A DNA stretch of 10,137 bases from JBHIBA01 sp046758845 (GTDB lineage Bacteria > UBA8248 > JACPRG01 > G963555815), in contig JBHIBA010000159.1 of assembly GCA_046758845.1 (NCBI GenBank), positions 1-10,137 of the forward strand, given 5' to 3'. Below the pieces are notes generated by a model. The model was given only the letters and a program-made list of their open reading frames with translations. It was not told the DNA's origin and searched no databases. Within the stretch, counting starts at the first letter, position 1, and each line of letters begins with the position of its first letter. Both the position numbers and the translations under genes were made by a program. Below are positions 5,639 through 10,137 of this stretch, in pieces.

Positions 5639-7414
5639 ATGATGGAGGACATTCCTGCCAGGACGCATTACTGCGGAGACCTTCGGCCGGAAAACGTGGG
5701 CTCAACGGTCACCGTGAAAGGATGGGTTCACACCGCCCGGGATCATGGAGGACTCATCTTTATCGACCTGCGCGACCGGACGGGTCTCGTGCAGATTGCC
5801 GTGGACCCCGAGCGCTCGCAACTGGCCCATCGAGGGGCCCAGAGGGTCCGAAGCGAGTTCGTCCTGGCGGTTCGGGGCGAGGTTAGCCGCAGGCCGGAGG
5901 AAAACGTCAATCTAAAGATCCCCACGGGGGGGGTCGAGATCCGGGTGACTGACCTCTGGGTCCTCAACGAGGCCAAGACGCTGCCCTTCGCGATCGAGGA
6001 CGAATCAGTGGTCTCCGACGCCGTCCGGATGAAATACCGGTATCTGGATTTGCGGCGCCCCGCCATGCAGAGAAATTTCGTCTTGCGCCACAAGGCCAAC
6101 CAGTGCATTCGGAACTTCTTCACGCGGGAGGGTTTTCTCGAGCTGGAGACCCCCGTCTTGACCAAGAGCACGCCCGAGGGGGCCAGGGACTATCTGGTGC
6201 CCAGCCGGGTCAACCGGGGGAAGTTTTACGCCCTTCCGCAGTCCCCGCAGATATTCAAACAGCTTTTCATGGTGTCGGGTTTCGACCGCTACTTCCAGAT
6301 CGTCAAGTGCTTTCGGGATGAGGACCTGCGGGCGGACCGCCAGCCGGAGTTTATTCAGGTGGACGTTGAGATGTCATTTGCGGGCTGGGAAGATGTCTTT
6401 GGCGTCGTCGAGGGTTTGATGGCCGACCTCTTTCGGGAGTGCATCGGCGTTGAGGCGCCGACGCCGTTTCCCCGTCTGTCTTATGACGTGGCCATGAGCC
6501 GGTACGGCTCGGACAAGCCGGATCTCCGCTACGACCTCTGCCTGAAAGACCTGAGCGAGCTCGTGGGAGACACGGAGTTCGGTGTCTTTCGGGAAGTCCT
6601 GGAGGCCGGGGGGAGAATCAAAGGTCTCGCCGCCCCCGGGTTGGCCAGCGGATCCCGGAAGGATCTGGACGATTTGACGAAGTTCGCCATCGATCAGGGC
6701 GCCAAGGGCCTCGCCTGGATGAAAGTGGAGGAAGGCGCCGTCAGCTCACCCATCGCCAAATTCTTCAAGCAGGCGACGCTGGACAATCTCACCAGGGAGC
6801 TCGCCGCCAGTCCCGGCGATCTCCTCCTGATGGTGGCCGACGCGACCGACGTGACGGATGGGGTCCTGGGCGCGTTGCGCGTTCACATCGCCAACCGCCT
6901 CTATCCCCCCGAACCCAACGACTTCAAGTTCGTCTGGGTGACGGATTTTCCGCTCCTGGAGTGGGACGAGGAGGAGGGACGCTTCCAGGCCGTCCATCAC
7001 CCCTTCACGTCGCCCCGCCCGGAGGACATCCCCCTTTTCGACACCGACCCGGGGAAGATCCGGGCCTCGGCCTACGACCTGGTCCTCAACGGCCAGGAAA
7101 TCGGGGGCGGGAGCATCCGTATCCACCATCGCGAGATCCAAAACAAGATGTTCCAGGCCCTGGGTCTCTCGACGGAAGAGGCGAAAGAGAAGTTCGGCTT
7201 TTTCCTGGAGGCCCTGGAGTTCGGGACGCCCCCGCACGGGGGAATCGCCCTGGGGCTGGACCGGATCGTGGCGATCCTCGCGGGCGTTGAGTCCATCCGG
7301 GAGGTCATCGCCTTCCCCAAAACCCAGAGGGCCCTCGACCTCATGACGGACGCCCCTTCTCCTGTGGACGAAAAGCAGCTCCGCGAGTTGGGCATCGACG
7401 TCCTCTCAGAATGA
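5639..7414 (+). CDS. aspS: Aspartyl-tRNA synthetase, probably non-discriminating (AspRS/Asx)
   Basis: Cytoplasmic class II enzyme that attaches aspartate to tRNA-Asp. At 591 aa it is full length for the bacterial type. Domain order: N-terminal OB-fold anticodon-binding domain (about 8-110, RTHYCG to GGVEIRVTDLWVLN), catalytic core with motif 1 region (about 140-180), the AspRS signature ALPQSPQIFKQLFM, motif 2 FRDEDLRADRQPEF from F225, the GAD-type insert (about 290-425), and motif 3 with GLDRIVAIL (R542). The anticodon loop contact reads ARDHGG: His36 aligns with the His31 of Pseudomonas AspRS that is linked to relaxed specificity, where discriminating enzymes carry Leu (RDLG). The enzyme may therefore also make Asp-tRNA-Asn for a GatCAB amidotransferase, which is outside this window. 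ATG 5639 has a purine-rich leader (GGATAGGGGATCGGGG); Met2 is an alternative. Probably second gene after the lipoprotein. Confidence 0.96.
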   Translation: MMEDIPARTHYCGDLRPENVGSTVTVKGWVHTARDHGGLIFIDLRDRTGLVQIAVDPERSQLAHRGAQRVRSEFVLAVRGEVSRRPEENVNLKIPTGGVEIRVTDLWVLNEAKTLPFAIEDESVVSDAVRMKYRYLDLRRPAMQRNFVLRHKANQCIRNFFTREGFLELETPVLTKSTPEGARDYLVPSRVNRGKFYALPQSPQIFKQLFMVSGFDRYFQIVKCFRDEDLRADRQPEFIQVDVEMSFAGWEDVFGVVEGLMADLFRECIGVEAPTPFPRLSYDVAMSRYGSDKPDLRYDLCLKDLSELVGDTEFGVFREVLEAGGRIKGLAAPGLASGSRKDLDDLTKFAIDQGAKGLAWMKVEEGAVSSPIAKFFKQATLDNLTRELAASPGDLLLMVADATDVTDGVLGALRVHIANRLYPPEPNDFKFVWVTDFPLLEWDEEEGRFQAVHHPFTSPRPEDIPLFDTDPGKIRASAYDLVLNGQEIGGGSIRIHHREIQNKMFQALGLSTEEAKEKFGFFLEALEFGTPPHGGIALGLDRIVAILAGVESIREVIAFPKTQRALDLMTDAPSPVDEKQLRELGIDVLSE

Positions 7415-7604
7415 AACCCCGGCTTTCGGCGGGGGGACACGATCTCTTGACGGCTTTGGTATGCTCAGGGCGTCCGTTTTGCGCCGCTCCGGTGGGAAGC
7501 AGGTGCTCCCGAGCTGCCGCAACGGACGCGATACGTTTCATCGCTCGGCGAGGGAGATTCAGCCGCGGCTTTGTAAACTCCTTTCCGCTTGAAAGGATGC
7601 ATTC
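7415..7604. other. Intergenic region between aspS and prpE
   Basis: No gene is supported here. Just after the aspS stop, CCCCG (7417-7421) and CGGGG (7430-7434) can form a 5-bp GC stem around GCTTTCGG, but no T-run follows, so it is at best a weak terminator. TGGTATGCT at 7457-7465 resembles an extended -10 element. The nearby TTGACG (7447-7452) is only seven bases away and cannot be its -35. A 65-codon frame fills this gap but shows no ribosome site. prpE could be co-transcribed with aspS or have its own weak promoter here. Confidence 0.35.
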
Positions 7605-9524
7605 GTGACTGTGTCTTTCGACGAGGTACACAGGAGATCGCTTTCGCAGCCGGAGGAGTTCTGGGCGGAAGCGGCGGAGGACATCCACTGGGTCAAAAAA
7701 TGGGGCCGCGTGCTGGACGACTCCCGCAAACCTTTTTACCGATGGTTTTCCGGCGGGACCCTCAACACCTGCTATAACGCCCTGGACCGGCATGTCGAGG
7801 CGGGCAGGGCGGATCAACCCGCCCTGATCTACGACAGCCCCGTCACCCAGACGATTCAGACAATCACCTACCGAGAGCTCCTCCATGACGCATCCCGGTT
7901 CGCCGGGGCCCTAGCCGCACAGGGCGTGAAGAAGGGGGACCGGGTCCTGATCTACATGCCCATGGTGCCGCAGGCGGTGGTGGCCATGCTGGCCTGCGCG
8001 CGCATCGGCGCGGTCCATTCGGTGGTGTTCGGCGGCTTCGCCTCCAGGGAGCTCGCGACTCGAATCGAGGACGCCCAGCCGAAAATCATCGTCTCCGCCT
8101 CCTGCGGAATCGAGGTGAACCGCGCCATCGCCTACAAACCCCTCCTCGACCAGGCAATCGAAATAGCGTCCGCCAAGCCGGAGCGCTGCATCCTCTTGCA
8201 ACGGCCGATGGAAACCTGCGAGTTGCTTGCGGGCCGCGACCTGGACTGGGAAGAGGTGATGGAGAAGGCGGCCCCGGTGGATTGCGTGCCGGTCTCCGCC
8301 ACCGATCCCCTCTACATCCTCTACACCTCGGGTTCCACCGGACAGCCGAAAGGAACCGTCCGCGACAACGGCGGCCACGCGGTCGCCCTCAAGTGGAGCA
8401 TGAAGAACATTTACAACGTGGACCCGGGTGACGTGTACTGGGCGGCCTCGGACATCGGGTGGGTGGTCGGCCACTCCTACATCGTCTACGGTCCGCTGCT
8501 CCACGGCTGCACGACAATCCTTTATGAAGGCAAGCCCGTGGGCACTCCCGACGCGGGGGCGTTCTGGCGGGTCATCTCCCAGCATGGGGTCAAGGCCTTG
8601 TTCACGGCGCCGACCGCCTTCCGCGCCATCAAGCGGGAAGACCCGGAAGGGCTTCACATAAAGGAGTACGATCTTTCCAGGTTCCAGGCCCTTTTTCTGG
8701 CCGGCGAGAGATGCGATCCGGATACCCTGCGTTGGGCGGAAGGGCGCCTCGGGGTGCCGGTGATCGACCATTGGTGGCAAACGGAGACCGGTTGGGCCAT
8801 CGCGGCCAATTGCATGGGTCTGGGGAAGTTGCCCGTCAAGCCGGGCTCTCCCACGAAGGCGGCGCCCGGCTGGGACGTCCGCGCGGTGGGGGAGAACGGC
8901 CAAGAAGCGCCGAGAGGGCAGATCGGCGCGCTCGTCATCAAGATCCCTTTGCCCCCGGGAAGCCTGCCGACCCTGTGGAACAACGACGAAGGCTATCTCT
9001 CCGCCTACCTTAAGGAGTTCCCGGGCTACTACAAAACGGGCGACGCCGGGTATCTGGACGAGGACGGCTACATCTACGTCATGACGCGCACCGACGACAT
9101 CATCAACGTCGCCGGTCACCGGCTTTCCACAGGCGCCATGGAAGAGGCGCTGGCGTCTCATCCGGACATCGCCGAATGCGCCGTCGTCGGCGCGGCGGAT
9201 CCCCTCAAGGGTCAGGTCCCTTTGGGCTTTCTGGTCTTGAAGGCCGGCGTCAGGCGGAATCACGGAGAGATCGTCAAAGAAGCCGTCCAGTTGGTCCGCG
9301 AGAACATCGGGCCGGTCGCTTCCTTCAAGAACGCCGTCGTGGCGAAGCGCTTGCCGAAGACGCGTTCCGGCAAGATCCTGCGGGGCACGATGCAGAAGAT
9401 CGCCGACGGTGAGGAGTGCCCAGTGCCCGCGACGATTGACGATCCCGCCATTCTCGGCGAGATCGAAGAAGTGCTTCAGGGGATCGGCTACGCCGAGGCC
9501 CGCCGCCGCTCAGGGAAAAGTTGA
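7605..9524 (+). CDS. prpE: Propionyl-CoA synthetase (acyl-adenylate-forming)
   Basis: Activates propionate, and likely acetate to a lesser extent, to its CoA thioester through an acyl-AMP intermediate, in the cytoplasm. The 639-residue length and motifs fit PrpE better than Acs: YTSGSTGQPKGTVRDNGGH (from Y240), VGTPDAGAFWRVI, DHWWQTETGW (from D388) for the adenylate pocket, YYKTGDAGY (D480), and VAGHRLSTG where acetyl-CoA synthetases usually have VSGHRLGT. The C-terminal PKTRSGKILR carries Lys590, equivalent to the lysine whose acylation switches off Salmonella PrpE (Lys592) until a sirtuin removes the group. Start is GTG 7605, with AAGGA (7593-7597) seven bases upstream; a second in-frame GTG (7611) is possible. 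No methylcitrate or methylmalonyl pathway genes are nearby. A sirtuin gene lies about 5.3 kb away. A closely related acyl-CoA synthetase (ACSS3-like) is the main alternative name. Confidence 0.92.
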   Translation: MTVSFDEVHRRSLSQPEEFWAEAAEDIHWVKKWGRVLDDSRKPFYRWFSGGTLNTCYNALDRHVEAGRADQPALIYDSPVTQTIQTITYRELLHDASRFAGALAAQGVKKGDRVLIYMPMVPQAVVAMLACARIGAVHSVVFGGFASRELATRIEDAQPKIIVSASCGIEVNRAIAYKPLLDQAIEIASAKPERCILLQRPMETCELLAGRDLDWEEVMEKAAPVDCVPVSATDPLYILYTSGSTGQPKGTVRDNGGHAVALKWSMKNIYNVDPGDVYWAASDIGWVVGHSYIVYGPLLHGCTTILYEGKPVGTPDAGAFWRVISQHGVKALFTAPTAFRAIKREDPEGLHIKEYDLSRFQALFLAGERCDPDTLRWAEGRLGVPVIDHWWQTETGWAIAANCMGLGKLPVKPGSPTKAAPGWDVRAVGENGQEAPRGQIGALVIKIPLPPGSLPTLWNNDEGYLSAYLKEFPGYYKTGDAGYLDEDGYIYVMTRTDDIINVAGHRLSTGAMEEALASHPDIAECAVVGAADPLKGQVPLGFLVLKAGVRRNHGEIVKEAVQLVRENIGPVASFKNAVVAKRLPKTRSGKILRGTMQKIADGEECPVPATIDDPAILGEIEEVLQGIGYAEARRRSGKS

Positions 9525-9686
9525 AGATCACGCGCGGGCGAGGTCTCGGGCCTTCGAGCGCGCCACAGAAGCTCTGCCGAGGAGGAGTTCGGTTTTCTCT
9601 TTATATAAAGGTTCTGGGTCCCGGAAGCCCCATCGGAGGCGGACGAAAAGCGGGCTCGCGAACTGGGAATCGGCGTTTCGATGTAG
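9525..9686 (+). pseudogene. Probable relic of an aspS 3' end
   Basis: The frame continuing directly after the prpE stop reads, at 9624-9686, EAPSEADEKRARELGIGVSM and a stop. The intact aspS in this window ends DAPSPVDEKQLRELGIDVLS plus one residue and a stop. Eighteen aligned codons share 38 of 54 bases, with many differences at third positions, as expected for diverged coding DNA. Further upstream in the same frame, GEVSGLRARHR (9537-9569) and SSAEEEFGFLF (9570-9602) resemble the aspS stretches around QEIGGGSIRIHHR and LSTEEAKEKFGFF, in the right order but with segments missing and an in-frame stop at 9606. About 55 codons including motif 3 are absent before the tail, so no enzyme can be made. 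The tail match is solid by eye; the upstream matches are weaker. A duplicated or displaced aspS that decayed is the simplest reading. Confidence 0.5.
9599..9610. repeat. 12-bp perfect palindrome CTTTATATAAAG
   Basis: CTTTATATAAAG reads the same on both strands and stands out as AT-only at its core in a GC-rich setting. It lies inside the probable aspS relic, at the point where that frame meets its stop. It could be a regulator site or the remnant of a deletion junction. No -35 element is found at a suitable distance, so it is not called a promoter. Confidence 0.3.
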
Positions 9687-9726
9687 CCTCAATCTGGGCA
9701 TTTTTCGGCGAAAGAAAAAATTTGTC

Positions 9727-9755
9727 TTGCCAGCTATTGCCTAAGCAGCTATCCT
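9727..9755 (+). promoter_or_regulatory. Candidate sigma70-type promoter for the MarR-family gene
   Basis: TTGCCA (9727-9732) and TATCCT (9750-9755) are spaced by 17 bases, each matching the consensus at four or five of six positions. Transcription would begin near 9762, just before the first possible ATG (9766) and about 30 bases before the preferred start at 9793. The -35 TTGCCA and 17-base spacing are the same as in the promoter proposed at 5016-5044. Confidence 0.45.
9731..9752 (+). repeat. Direct heptamer repeat CAGCTAT inside the promoter
   Basis: CAGCTAT occurs at 9731-9737 and again at 9746-9752, a 15-bp period, overlapping the proposed -35 and -10 boxes respectively. Such placement would suit a repressor site for autoregulation. 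However, MarR proteins normally bind inverted repeats, and seven bases can recur by chance, so this is only a candidate. Confidence 0.25.
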
Positions 9756-9792
9756 TGTTTCTGAGATGGACACGGAAGAAGTCAGGAAGGCA

Positions 9793-10137
9793 ATGTACGT
9801 GTGCCCGGCGCACTTGGGGACCGAGCTGTATAGCCCGGACAGGTGTTCGGTACCCGGATGCGCGGCGAAGCCGAAGAGACTCGTCGATTCGGACGACACC
9901 CCGCAGGAGGAACGTTTGGGCTACCTCATCAACCGGGTGGGGTGGGAACTGCGTAGGAACCTCGAACGGCTGACGGCCGGCTATGGGCTGACTCTCCAAC
10001 AGGCGGTCATTCTTCACATTCGCTACGAAGATAGGGCGAAGACCCCAACGGAGTTTGCCAGAGTGCTTGCCATCGACACCTCGGCGGTCACACGCCTGCT
10101 CGATCGCCTGGAAAAAAAATGGCTGGTTACACGCGTT
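9793..10137 (+). CDS. MarR-family transcription regulator with N-terminal Cys/His (metal-binding-like) motif, partial
   Basis: The gene runs off the right edge after 115 codons with no stop. Preferred start is ATG 9793: AGGAAGG (9784-9790) is just upstream and the protein then begins directly with its first motif. ATG 9766 would add nine residues but has a poor ribosome site. Residues 2-23 run from YVCPAHLGTEL to SPDRCSVPGC, giving C4-x2-H7-x10-C18-x4-C23. This resembles the heavy-metal-binding domain (YTCPMHP..., then CPxCGM) found in copper ATPases and CusB-like adaptors, but with C-x4-C instead of C-x2-C. From about residue 45 the sequence is a MarR winged-helix core: ERLGYLINRVGWELRRNLER, GLTLQQAVILHI, then TEFARVLAIDTSAVTRLLDR as the recognition helix and the start of the wing (KKWLVTRV). 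It may be a metal- or redox-sensing repressor; that is inference. The regulated genes are probably beyond the window. Confidence 0.8.
   Translation, partial: MYVCPAHLGTELYSPDRCSVPGCAAKPKRLVDSDDTPQEERLGYLINRVGWELRRNLERLTAGYGLTLQQAVILHIRYEDRAKTPTEFARVLAIDTSAVTRLLDRLEKKWLVTRV

Noticed and set aside
7447..7465. TTGACG followed by TATGCT as a prpE promoter
   Set aside because: Spacing is only seven bases, far from the 16-18 required; only the extended -10-like TGGTATGCT remains as a weak candidate.
7411..7608. 65-codon frame bridging aspS and prpE, starting in an ATGA overlap with the aspS stop
   Set aside because: The overlap is suggestive of coupling, but there is no ribosome site, no recognisable motif and unremarkable codon use, and it runs into the prpE start.
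7911..9263. 450-codon minus-strand frame opposite prpE
   Set aside because: Antisense shadow of a clearly functional prpE; His/Arg/Gly-rich composition typical of such shadows and no start signal.
9521..9973. 150-codon plus-strand frame overlapping the end of prpE and the MarR gene
   Set aside because: It runs out of frame across the aspS relic and the MarR coding region, both of which have better supported frames.
1..10137. CRISPR array, insertion sequence, phage or defence system
   Set aside because: No regularly spaced repeats, transposase, integrase, terminal inverted repeats or defence-type domains were found on either strand.

Overview
The window is a GC-rich, densely coded piece of a bacterial chromosome, probably from an uncultured Gram-negative lineage. 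A lipoprotein with an outer-membrane-type sorting residue, an AspRS of the probably non-discriminating type, GTG/TTG starts and an intergenic repeat core often seen in environmental genomes fit groups such as Nitrospirota, Desulfobacterota or NC10. The sequence alone does not fix the phylum.

Left half, minus strand, read from about 4930 down to 277: comEC (DNA-uptake channel), then a SIRT5/CobB-type sirtuin, then hisS (histidyl-tRNA synthetase). They look like one transcription unit with a good sigma70-like promoter (TTGTCG-17-TATAAG) just upstream of comEC. The sirtuin lacks all four zinc-binding cysteines and seems to start at a rare CTG behind a near-perfect Shine-Dalgarno. Positions 1-276, beyond hisS, hold no gene but contain a recognisable dispersed intergenic repeat core.

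Right half, plus strand: a divergent promoter (TTGCCA-17-TAACAT) faces a small lipoprotein of unknown function, followed 33 bp later by aspS (aspartyl-tRNA synthetase). After a 190-bp gap comes prpE (propionyl-CoA synthetase). Directly after prpE lies a degraded stretch whose translation matches the C-terminus of AspRS, a probable aspS relic. The window ends inside a MarR-family regulator with an unusual N-terminal Cys/His motif resembling the heavy-metal-binding domain, preceded by its own candidate promoter.

Functional links: the sirtuin carries the Tyr-x-x-Arg acyl-pocket signature, and PrpE carries the classic acylation-regulated lysine in PKTRSGK (K590). The two could form a protein-acylation control loop. 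hisS and aspS, often adjacent in other bacteria, are here on opposite strands, separated by the comEC/sirtuin and lipoprotein genes. Most of the window is ordinary housekeeping. The unusual items are the cysteine-less sirtuin, the Cys/His-MarR fusion and the aspS relic.
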